A stretch of 5,416 nt of DNA, taken from contig JAUQXD010000565.1 in assembly GCA_030834835.1 (NCBI GenBank), positions 1-5,416 of the forward strand, given 5' to 3'. Positions 1 through 5,054 of the stretch are shown piece after piece; positions within the stretch are counted from its first letter, which is position 1; every line of letters starts with the position of its first letter. The DNA is from Thermoflexales bacterium (GTDB lineage Bacteria; Chloroflexota; Anaerolineae; Fen-1058). The notes beneath the pieces are model-generated. The model did not search any database. It had not been told where the DNA came from and was given only the letters and a program-made list of their open reading frames with translations. Both the position numbers and the translations under genes were made by a program.

Positions 1-657
1 CTTGAATTGGCTCAAGCCAGATTCACCCGCGCCCTCGAACTCGACCCAAACAACGCCGAGGCCTACTCTAATCGCGGCGCCATGTATGATGATCTGAACG
101 ACTATCCGGCGGCACTGGCCGACTACGCCCGCGCCCTCGAACTTGACCCAAACAACGCCGCGTTCTACTCTAATCGCGGCCTCACGTATGATCATCTGAA
201 GGACTATCCGGCGGCGCTGGCCGACTACGCCCGCGCCACCGACCTCGACCCAGACGATGCCCGGGCCTACAATAATCGCGGCCTCACGCATTACGGGCAG
301 GAAGACCATACAGCGGCGTTGGCCGACTACACCCGCGCTCTGGAACTCGACCCGAACGATGCCCGGGCCTTCTACAATCGCGGCCTCACCTATCACACGC
401 TCAAGAACTACGTCGCGGCGCTAGCCGATTACACCCGTGCAATCGACCTCGACCCGAACGACGATAGTCCCGTTTATAACGTAGCCTGTCTTTACGCCTT
501 GCAGAACAATGTGCAACAAGCTTGTTCATGGCTACGCAAAGCGATTGCAATGACCAACGAGTGTATTGACATGGCCCACACCGACTCGGACTTTGACGCC
601 ATCCGTGACACGCCAGAATTCCAAGCGTTGATGCAGGAATTCGCGTCGAAAGAATGA
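1..657 (+). CDS. TPR-repeat protein, 5' end outside window
   Basis: This is the C-terminal part of a tetratricopeptide-repeat protein, a helical scaffold class that usually binds other proteins; no catalytic domain is visible. The reading frame is open from the first base. The TTG at 7 could be read as a start but lies inside helix B of a TPR unit, so the gene almost certainly begins upstream. Counting from codon 7, there is a half repeat (1-15), four full 34-residue TPRs (16-49, 50-83, 84-117, 118-151) with the pattern Y-NRG-x-Y ... AALADY-RA-x-LDPN, and a weaker fifth (152-185). A capping segment follows, with the DFDAIRDTPEFQALM tail common at the end of bacterial TPR proteins. The repeats are also near-identical as DNA with a 102-bp period, which suggests recent internal duplication. 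The gene ends with TGA at 655-657. No signal peptide or membrane segment is seen in the visible part. The TPR assignment is firm; the function is unknown. Confidence 0.93.
   Translation, partial: LELAQARFTRALELDPNNAEAYSNRGAMYDDLNDYPAALADYARALELDPNNAAFYSNRGLTYDHLKDYPAALADYARATDLDPDDARAYNNRGLTHYGQEDHTAALADYTRALELDPNDARAFYNRGLTYHTLKNYVAALADYTRAIDLDPNDDSPVYNVACLYALQNNVQQACSWLRKAIAMTNECIDMAHTDSDFDAIRDTPEFQALMQEFASKE
25..480 (+). repeat. Tandem 102-bp coding repeat in the TPR gene
   Basis: The TPR units recur at the DNA level every 102 bp. The block starting near 25 (cgcgccctcgaactcgaccc, then aacaacgccg and tactctaatcgcggc) is nearly repeated near 127. More diverged copies follow near 229, 331 and 433. 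The period equals 34 codons, as expected for one TPR. The first two units are much closer to each other than to the later ones, so copy number could vary between strains by slippage or recombination. Confidence 0.8.
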
Positions 658-664
658 CCACCCC

Positions 665-674
665 GTAGGGGCGA
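665..674 (+). repeat. Short GTAGGGGCGA motif after the TPR stop
   Basis: The ten bases gtaggggcga lie eight bases after the TPR stop codon and match the beginning of the inverted repeat arm at 1530-1548. The preceding cccc makes a small cccc-gta-gggg hairpin (661-670), but no T-run follows, so I do not call it a terminator. It may be a fragment of the same dispersed repeat family, or chance. Confidence 0.35.
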
Positions 675-699
675 GGGCGTGCCCAAATTCGGTTTCAAT

Positions 700-786
700 C
701 TAATCCGCGTCCAACGCCTCGGCCTCGCCCCAACGATATTCCGTTTTCTTCAGATCACCCGTACGCATCCGTGGGATGCGCGCCAT
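700..786 (-). pseudogene. Remnant encoding the tail of an unknown protein (copy 1)
   Basis: On the minus strand this stretch reads as a 28-residue peptide from ATG at 786 to TAG at 700-702, containing TGDLK-K-TEYRWGE and ending LDAD. The frame is closed upstream by TAG at 799-801. It matches the end of copy 2 (934-1104) at both DNA and protein level. The DNA repeat proper spans 702-762 against 942-1002, with 53 of 61 bases identical, and weaker similarity continues for about 20 bases. The shared reading frame and matching stop region suggest two truncated copies of the end of one protein. I do not recognise the family. No ribosome binding site or full-length gene is present, so an expressed gene is unlikely. 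Confidence 0.4.
702..762. repeat. Diverged direct repeat, left copy
   Basis: This 61-bp segment (from aatccgcgtcca to gatcacccgt, with a shared core cgccccaacgatattccgtt) is repeated at 942-1002 with 8 mismatches and no gaps, exactly 240 bp downstream. Seen on the minus strand in the common frame, three mismatched codons are synonymous and four change the amino acid. It overlaps the protein-tail remnant. Confidence 0.75.
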
Positions 787-869
787 CGGCGAGACGCGCT
801 ACCATCATCATCGCGTTCACCAGCCTTTGGAAGCGGATTAGATGCAAGTCCCACGTGATATCAATCTGA

Positions 870-934
870 AGACCTGACAGGTGGGCCATCGACTTGCTTG
901 ACTGATGGCGAGCCAGTGCCCACCTGTCAGGTCT
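870..934. repeat. Perfect 17-bp inverted repeat (ACCTGNCAGGT type)
   Basis: The arm agacctgacaggtgggc at 870-886 is perfectly complementary to 918-934, leaving a 31-base centre. Each arm contains the odd palindrome acctg-N-caggt, so the element can fold both within an arm and as one long hairpin. An inner pair, gccatc (885-890) and gatggc (904-909), offers an alternative fold. The size and symmetry fit a REP- or MITE-like palindromic element. It is not followed by a T-run on either strand, so it is a poor terminator. I found no clear target-site duplication. Confidence 0.8.
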
Positions 935-1104
935 CACGCCGAATCCGCGTCCAGCGAGCCGGACTCGCCCCAACGATATTCCGTTATCTTTAGATCGCCC
1001 GTGATCATCGGCGGGACACGCCAGACATGGTCAACGGCAAAAGCGTTCGACACGGGAGGCTGGAAGGGGTAGAAAAACACGCGCCCGCTGTTGGACATCG
1101 ACAT
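934..1104 (-). pseudogene. Small ORF or gene remnant, unknown tail family (copy 2)
   Basis: A minus-strand frame of 56 codons runs from ATG at 1104 to TGA at 934-936. It reads MSMSNSGRVFFYPF, then a Pro/Val-rich stretch, then VWRVPPM, TGDLK-I-TEYRWGE and LDADSA. The last 20 or so residues match copy 1 at 700-786. It directly follows the DUF5655-like gene in the same frame, after its TAA. Against its being a real gene, the ATG lies in the loop of an apparent intrinsic terminator (1073-1113) and I see no ribosome binding site. The stop codon is formed with the first base of the 870-934 inverted repeat, as if an insertion had cut the frame. The most likely reading is the 3' remnant of a longer gene. 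The family is not recognised. Confidence 0.35.
942..1002. repeat. Diverged direct repeat, right copy
   Basis: This is the second copy of the 61-bp segment at 702-762, with 53 of 61 bases identical and no gaps. On the minus strand it encodes TGDLK-I-TEYRWGE. Similarity fades rapidly after 1002, although CAT and GGGA blocks keep lining up for about 20 more bases. Between the two copies lie the 870-934 inverted repeat and unrelated sequence. Confidence 0.75.
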
Positions 1105-1113
1105 CGGGCGCGT
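1073..1113 (-). terminator. Intrinsic terminator after the DUF5655-like gene
   Basis: Read on the minus strand, cgcgcccg (1112-1105) and cgggcgcg (1087-1080) form a perfect 8-bp GC stem, extended by one A-T pair at 1113/1079, with a 17-base loop. Five consecutive T residues follow (1077-1073). The stem begins about 18 bases after the stop codon of the 1132-1494 gene, which is the expected place. On the plus strand the hairpin is followed only by a mixed ttaattct, so termination of minus-strand transcription is the better reading. Confidence 0.7.
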
Positions 1114-1131
1114 TAATTCTGTAGGGTCAAC

Positions 1132-1494
1132 TTACGCCGCCGTCCACGCAGCCCTTAGCAACACGCGGACCTCGTCGTCGATCTCGGCTGGCGACCACAA
1201 CTCCAGGTGATGCGTAAACCGCCCCGGCTGTGGTTCAACGATCTCTTTCCAACGCGGCGAAGTATCGCGTTGACGAAAACCCAGTGTCAGCACCAGCGGT
1301 GCGCCTCGATCTTGCAGATAGCGTCTGGGCAGCCAGACCCGGGCAAACGCCGCGCGATGCGCCGTCTGGCGAAAGGCGATCTGGCTGTTAGTAACGCTTA
1401 ATTCAACCGGGCCAAGTTCATCGATTGCGCGGCGCAGCGCCTCAAATAATGGTCGTGATTCTTCATGGCCCGTGAAGAATTCATCCAGTGTCAT
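1132..1494 (-). CDS. DUF5655-like small protein
   Basis: This 120-residue soluble protein resembles the DUF5655 family, small proteins of unknown function found alone or fused to other domains. Supporting features are the N-terminal helix with PLFEALRRAIDELGPVE (15-31), the TNSQIAFR segment (35-42), the LVLTLGFR strand (67-74), and the C-terminal FTHHLELWSPAEIDDEVRVLL region (93-113), where the His pair and the Asp-Asp-Glu are typical. I chose ATG at 1494. The open frame extends 35 codons further to 1599, but that extension runs through the inverted repeat at 1530-1631 and has no family resemblance. The sequence before 1494 has only a weak purine-rich ribosome binding site (agagacgaga). The gene ends in TAA and is followed by an intrinsic terminator, so it is probably monocistronic. 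Catalytic activity cannot be inferred. The family call is from memory of its conserved pattern. Confidence 0.78.
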   Translation of the reverse strand: MTLDEFFTGHEESRPLFEALRRAIDELGPVELSVTNSQIAFRQTAHRAAFARVWLPRRYLQDRGAPLVLTLGFRQRDTSPRWKEIVEPQPGRFTHHLELWSPAEIDDEVRVLLRAAWTAA

Positions 1495-1529
1495 GTGGCG
1501 TTCTCGTCTCTGGTCAGGGCAACAATAAT

Positions 1530-1631
1530 GTAGGGGCGAAGCATTCGCACACAAGATCGAGTTGATCGGATTCGCGGCCACGGCCAGCAAGCCAATCAAC
1601 AGTGATTCGTTGGCGAATGCTTCGCCCCTAC
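1530..1631. repeat. MITE-like element with 19-bp perfect inverted ends
   Basis: The arm gtaggggcgaagcattcgc at 1530-1548 is a perfect inverted match to 1613-1631, with 64 bases between. The element is 102 bp long and lies just upstream of the DUF5655-like gene, and it supplies the spurious N-terminal extension of that frame. Sequences starting GTAGGGGCGAAGCATTCG are, to my recollection, frequent dispersed intergenic repeats in Chloroflexota and in metagenomic contigs. There is no transposase gene and no clear target-site duplication (flanks aataat and gccatg). A non-autonomous or REP-like repeat is the best reading. It could also influence the promoter of the adjacent gene. Confidence 0.75.
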
Positions 1632-1685
1632 GCCATGTTCGTTATGCAGATGCGCCGCGCTTACTTCTGCGTACTGTGTTGCTAC

Positions 1686-1719
1686 GCGCCGCATAATATG
1701 CGGCGCATATTATGCGCCG
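1686..1719. repeat. Double overlapping palindrome across the ATPase stop codon
   Basis: Two palindromes share bases 1701-1706. One is centred at 1696 (1686-1706, ten complementary bases each side of a single A). The other is centred at 1710 (1701-1719, nine each side of a single T). Their cores, gcataatatgc and gcatattatgc, are reverse complements of one another. The TAA stop of the ATPase gene (1712-1710) sits at the centre of the second palindrome. On the minus strand the structure could protect or end the operon transcript, but no T-run follows, so it is not a standard intrinsic terminator. It could instead be a protein-binding site or a REP-type unit. Confidence 0.7.
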
Positions 1720-2390
1720 TTGCTCTCCACCCGCCCATCACGCAGCTTGACCACGCGGCGGGCATAGGCCACCACGCGCGGATCGTGTGTGGCGAAGATG
1801 AAGGCCGTGCCCGTCTGCTGATTAAGCCGCTGCATGATCTCCATCGCCTGCTGACCGTTGGCCGTATCAAGGTTGGCGGTAGGCTCATCGGCCAGCACCA
1901 TCAACGGTCGTGGAGCCAGCGCGCGCGCAATCGCCACGCGCTGCTGTTCGCCGCCGCTCATTTGATCGGGACGATGTTTGGCGCGATCGGCCAGGCCCAC
2001 GGCATTCAACAGGTCCATCACGCGCTCGCGCCGCTCAGCGGCCTTGACGTTGCTCAACAGCAGCGGCAGTTCCACATTCTCGTAAGCGCTCAACACCGGC
2101 ACCAGCGCAAAGAACTGGAAAATAAAGCCGATTTGTTCGCGGCGCAGATCGGCGCGTTGATTGGCGTTGTAGCGCGTTACATCCTGCCCTTTGATCTTCA
2201 CCGCGCCTTTATCGGGTTTGTCCAGGCAGCCGATCAGTTGCAGCAGCGTCGTCTTGCCGGAACCCGATGGGCCGACCAGCGCCGTAAACTCGCCTTCAGC
2301 CATGCTCAGGTTGATGTCGTTCAGCGCATGCGTCTCAACCGCGCCGATGTGATAGACCTTCGATACGTTTTCAAGTTGAATGGCGTCCAT
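1710..2390 (-). CDS. ABC transporter ATP-binding protein, LolD/MacB family
   Basis: This 226-residue ATPase is the cytoplasmic motor of an exporter or extracytoplasmic lipid/lipoprotein-handling ABC complex. All the expected motifs are intact: Walker [10 protein letters not shown] (40-48), Q-loop FIFQFF with Gln92, signature MSGGEQQ (144-150), Walker B LMVLADEP (163-170), D-loop NLD (173-175) and switch histidine in FATHD (His202). The Q-loop context ([20 protein letters not shown]) and length are typical of LolD and the MacB ATPase domain. I chose ATG at 2390 because GAGGA lies five bases upstream. A TTG at 2423 would add 11 residues but lacks this support and overlaps the permease stop. It follows the second permease after 29 bases and is the last gene of the cluster. 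It most likely serves both permeases. Substrate unknown. Confidence 0.95.
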   Translation of the reverse strand: MDAIQLENVSKVYHIGAVETHALNDINLSMAEGEFTALVGPSGSGKTTLLQLIGCLDKPDKGAVKIKGQDVTRYNANQRADLRREQIGFIFQFFALVPVLSAYENVELPLLLSNVKAAERRERVMDLLNAVGLADRAKHRPDQMSGGEQQRVAIARALAPRPLMVLADEPTANLDTANGQQAMEIMQRLNQQTGTAFIFATHDPRVVAYARRVVKLRDGRVESNGA

Positions 2391-2400
2391 GATAGTCCTC
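2391..2400 (-). promoter_or_regulatory. Ribosome binding site deciding the ATPase start
   Basis: On the minus strand gaggactatc immediately precedes ATG at 2390, giving a GAGGA core with five-base spacing. It fixes the start at 2390 rather than at the upstream TTG at 2423. Confidence 0.75.
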
Positions 2401-2419
2401 ACCCCTAACGGGCGTAAAT

Positions 2420-3649
2420 TCAATCCCGCAGCGCATCCACCGGCTCAAGCCGGGCCGCATACCACGCCGGATACAGCGAAGCCAACAGCACGATGATCAA
2501 CGTCGCCACCGCCAGCGCCGCAAAAGTGCCCCAATCGAAACTGGCCCGCATTGTCGTGCCAATGGCGAAGCCGCTGCCGGCCACCGCTGCCGTCTTTTCG
2601 CTCAGGGGGATACCGGTGGTCGCCAGGTAACTCACACCCAGCAGACCCAGCACCGCGCCCACGGCGACGCCGGCCAGGCCCAGGCTGGCGCCCTCCAGCA
2701 AAAACATCTGCCGGATCTGCCCGCCCTTCATGCCCAGCGCCGACAGAATGCCCATCTCACGCACGCGCTCGAACACCGCCATCAACAGCGTGTTGGCGAT
2801 GATGACGGCCACGATCGAGATCACGATGCCGTCGAGCAGCACGTAGAGACTCGAGGCCAGCTGCATCGTCTCGACGAAAAACGAATTCAGATCCGTCCAG
2901 GTCAACACCGCGACATCGGGCCGGCGCAGAGCCGCAGCCACCGTGTCGGTCTCGGCCCGATCGTTGAGCAGGATCATGACCGCACTGGCCCGTGCGCCGG
3001 TGCGCGCAAACGCCTGCGCCTTGTCCAGGGTCATAAACACGGCGCTTTCGTCATAGCCGGGAATGCCCGTCGAGAACAGGCCGCGAATCGTAAAGATGCC
3101 TTCGTCGGGCTGCCCGTCCGCATTGACGATGGCCAGGCTGACCTTCTGGCCCGCACCGACCTTCAGGCTGTCGGCCAACCCCCGCCCGATCAGCACCCCG
3201 TCCCGATCGTCCGCCGCCAGCCACGCGCCCGCGACGATGCCCGATCGAATCGGCTCATACAACGGCGACGTGGCGTCGATACCCATCACTTGCAGGCCCG
3301 CCGACTCGTCGATGGTGTTGAGAATACCGCCCACCCACAGCACGGGCGCGGCCGCTTGCACCTGGCTCAGGGCGCTCGCCTGCGCCACCAGGCCCGCCGG
3401 ATCAGCCAGCAAGTCCTTTGACTGCAGGCCCAGCTGATCTTCCTGGTACGATGCGGCCCGCAGTTGAAGATGTGCAGTGCGCAGGCGGATGCTGTTCTGC
3501 AGCGACTCCGCCATCATGCCGGAGATGAGGCCGTTCATGACGAACAGCAGCGCCAGGCCCAGCGCCACCGCCATCAACGTAAAGACCGATCGGCGGCGGT
3601 GGCGAAACAGGTCGCGATAGGCAATCACCCACAGTTTAGAAAGAGGCAT
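2420..3649 (-). CDS. ABC transporter permease, FtsX/LolE-like (second permease)
   Basis: This 409-residue inner-membrane permease has the LolC/LolE/MacB layout. It has a basic N-terminus ([14 protein letters not shown]), one membrane helix at about 22-44, a large extracytoplasmic MacB periplasmic-core-like domain at about 45-265, then three helices at about 268-292, 315-342 and 373-395. Family hallmarks are visible: [19 protein letters not shown] (291-309), which forms the coupling region before the third helix, and the C-terminal [19 protein letters not shown]. The extracytoplasmic domain includes [13 protein letters not shown] chose ATG at 3649, preceded by a strong GGAGG with four A residues between; ATGs six codons upstream are less well placed. 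It is a paralogue of the permease at 3789-5021, and the pair probably forms a heterodimer with the ATPase encoded next. The whole length is open and in the usual size range. Substrate unknown. Confidence 0.93.
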   Translation of the reverse strand: MPLSKLWVIAYRDLFRHRRRSVFTLMAVALGLALLFVMNGLISGMMAESLQNSIRLRTAHLQLRAASYQEDQLGLQSKDLLADPAGLVAQASALSQVQAAAPVLWVGGILNTIDESAGLQVMGIDATSPLYEPIRSGIVAGAWLAADDRDGVLIGRGLADSLKVGAGQKVSLAIVNADGQPDEGIFTIRGLFSTGIPGYDESAVFMTLDKAQAFARTGARASAVMILLNDRAETDTVAAALRRPDVAVLTWTDLNSFFVETMQLASSLYVLLDGIVISIVAVIIANTLLMAVFERVREMGILSALGMKGGQIRQMFLLEGASLGLAGVAVGAVLGLLGVSYLATTGIPLSEKTAAVAGSGFAIGTTMRASFDWGTFAALAVATLIIVLLASLYPAWYAARLEPVDALRD

Positions 3650-3658
3650 TTTTCCTCC
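3650..3658 (-). promoter_or_regulatory. Strong ribosome binding site of the second permease
   Basis: The minus-strand sequence ggaggaaaa lies directly before ATG at 3649, giving a near-ideal Shine-Dalgarno and spacing. It supports independent translation initiation downstream of the palindromic element in the 139-nt gap, and selects this ATG over the upstream ones. Confidence 0.8.
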
Positions 3659-3680
3659 ACCCATCAATTCATCGTCACAT

Positions 3681-3779
3681 CGTCATTGCGAGCCGCAGCT
3701 TCATCGCGGCAAAGCAATCTCAGGCTCAACCGGCCACAGATTGCTTCGTCGGCCTAACGACGGCCTCCTCGCAATGACG
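3681..3779. repeat. Palindromic CGTCATTGCGAG element inside the operon
   Basis: The outer arms cgtcattgcgag (3681-3692) and ctcgcaatgacg (3768-3779) are perfectly complementary. An inner pair, aagcaatct (3712-3720) and agattgctt (3738-3746), adds a second stem, so the 99-bp segment is an imperfect long palindrome. The theme CGTCATTGCGAG...AAGCAATCT...AGATTGCTTCG...CTCGCAATGACG is, to my knowledge, a widespread dispersed intergenic repeat in many bacterial lineages. It fills most of the 139-nt gap between the two permease genes and would fold in their shared transcript. No transposase gene and no clear target-site duplication are seen. Confidence 0.85.
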
Positions 3780-3788
3780 TTGTAGCCC

Positions 3789-5021
3789 TCACACATGATG
3801 CAGCGCCTGCGCGGGTTCTTTGCGCGACGCCTGCCAGGCCGGATAGAGCGAGGCAATCGTCGTGATGACCACCACCAGCACAGCCCGACTGATCAACACG
3901 TCCACGGTCAGAATGGGATACAACTTACTGCCCAGCAGCGCACCCAGATCGCCGAAACCACTGGAAAACTTGGATAGATCGATCCCGATAGAGCTCATTA
4001 ACGCGATCAACGCAAAGCCCAATCCGCAACCGATGACTGCGCCCACCACCCCGATCAACGAGCCTTCCAGCAGGAACAGGCCCATGACCTGGCGGCCCTT
4101 CATCCCCAGCGCGGACAACACGCCCATCTCGCGCGTGCGCTCAAACACGGCCATCAGCATCAAGTTCAAAATGCCGATGCTGGCGATGAGAATCACCACG
4201 ATGCCAAAGAAACTGGTGAAGGCGAACTTGGTATCCAGCGTCTCGCGCAGATCGCCCTTCAGGGTCTGCCACGAATCGACTTCATAACCGGGCAGCTGCG
4301 CTTTCAGCGCCGTCAGCACGTCACCTTCCGTGCCGATTTGCTTCAGGAAGATGGCCGCTTCGGTGGCCTGGCCGCGCAGATTGTACAGTGTCTGCCCGTC
4401 GATCAGCGGAATGAAGACCGCGCCCTTTTCAAACTCGGGCATATTCAGATTGTAGATGCCGACCACGGTGAAGTTGTGCTGGCGCATCGATTCATTCTTG
4501 CTGCGCCCCAGCAGCGTCACATTATCGCCGACGGTGACTTCCAGCCGATCGGCCAACCCTTTGCCGATGAAGATCGCGTCGCCGTCTTCCGTTGACAGGA
4601 AGCGACCCTGGGAGACGTTCTCGGCTTGCAGACTGATCGCGGCTTCGATGTCCGGTTCGAGCGCCGTAATTGCCACCGGCACGGATTTGCCCCGATGGAT
4701 CACGATGCCCGCCGTGTTGATACGTTTGGCGGCGGCCAGCACCTGCGGTTGCGCCCGCGCCGCCTGCACCACGGCGTCGGCGTCGTCCAGCGGCAGCATC
4801 GGCAGCCGGTTGGCTCGCTCACGATAGCCGACCGCATGCACCTGAAGGTTGCCGCCGTACAATCGGACGGCGTTGCCGAAGATCGCCTGATCGGAGCCTT
4901 TGATCATGCCGTCCATCATCAACAGCAAAATCAGGCCCAGCACGATCGCGACTACGGCAATGATCGTGCGCCGCCAGTTGCGCCACATATTGCGCCACGC
5001 CAGTTTGAATGTCTGACTCAT
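3789..5021 (-). CDS. ABC transporter permease, FtsX/LolE-like (first permease)
   Basis: This 410-residue membrane protein has the same architecture as its neighbour. It has a basic, aromatic N-terminus ([15 protein letters not shown]), a first helix at about 19-40, a large extracytoplasmic domain at about 41-265 with [14 protein letters not shown] (149-162) and [19 protein letters not shown] (185-203), then helices at about 270-292, 314-342 and 375-395. Its conserved FtsX-type segments are [21 protein letters not shown] (291-311) and [13 protein letters not shown] (391-403). The start at 5021 is supported by GAGGTG five bases upstream. It lies 33 bases after the TetR-type gene, making it the first structural gene of the cluster. 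The shared motifs show that the two permeases arose by duplication, while their extracytoplasmic domains have diverged strongly. This fits a LolC/LolE-like heteromeric pair. What it moves is unknown; lipids, lipoproteins, peptides or small toxic molecules are all possible for this superfamily. Confidence 0.93.
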   Translation of the reverse strand: MSQTFKLAWRNMWRNWRRTIIAVVAIVLGLILLLMMDGMIKGSDQAIFGNAVRLYGGNLQVHAVGYRERANRLPMLPLDDADAVVQAARAQPQVLAAAKRINTAGIVIHRGKSVPVAITALEPDIEAAISLQAENVSQGRFLSTEDGDAIFIGKGLADRLEVTVGDNVTLLGRSKNESMRQHNFTVVGIYNLNMPEFEKGAVFIPLIDGQTLYNLRGQATEAAIFLKQIGTEGDVLTALKAQLPGYEVDSWQTLKGDLRETLDTKFAFTSFFGIVVILIASIGILNLMLMAVFERTREMGVLSALGMKGRQVMGLFLLEGSLIGVVGAVIGCGLGFALIALMSSIGIDLSKFSSGFGDLGALLGSKLYPILTVDVLISRAVLVVVITTIASLYPAWQASRKEPAQALHHV

Positions 5022-5054
5022 GCGTCACCTCGTTTCGCCTGCGTTGAAGTCATT

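Larger units (their letters stand above)
698..843. repeat. Near-perfect 17-bp inverted repeat flanking copy 1
   Basis: The arm atctaatccgcgtccaa at 698-714 is matched in inverted orientation by 827-843, with 16 of 17 bases complementary and a 112-bp spacer. The left arm is part of the 61-bp repeat, so the same tail sequence occurs here in both orientations. The outline resembles a small non-autonomous element or a fold-back duplication. No target-site duplication is obvious at the outer ends. Confidence 0.5.

Noticed and set aside
870..934. Inverted repeat as a bidirectional terminator
   Set aside because: The stem is strong but neither strand has a T-run after it, and the neighbouring hairpin at 1073-1113 is a far better terminator.
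755..973. A 72-codon minus-strand open frame
   Set aside because: It crosses the 870-934 inverted repeat and both diverged repeats in a different frame from the shared TGDLKxTEYRWGE reading, and it has no family resemblance or clear ribosome binding site.
698..1002. CRISPR array
   Set aside because: There are only two direct copies, 61 bp long and diverged, with a 179-bp gap and no regular spacers or cas genes.
658..1131. tRNA, rRNA or riboswitch in the gene-poor stretch
   Set aside because: The hairpins there are explained by the inverted repeats and the terminator. I see no cloverleaf or known riboswitch core, though a covariance search would be needed to exclude one fully.
1495..1599. 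N-terminal extension of the DUF5655-like protein to ATG at 1599
   Set aside because: The extension is encoded by the inverted-repeat element and does not resemble the family; the protein core begins at 1494.
1602..2408. A 268-codon plus-strand open frame
   Set aside because: It lies opposite the ATPase gene, whose motifs are complete, and it starts in the 1530-1631 repeat. Its composition (rich in Gln, His, Arg) is typical of the reverse reading of a GC-rich gene.
2391..2423. Longer ATPase start at TTG 2423
   Set aside because: TTG is a weaker start without a clear binding site, whereas ATG at 2390 has GAGGA at ideal spacing and gives the usual family N-terminus.
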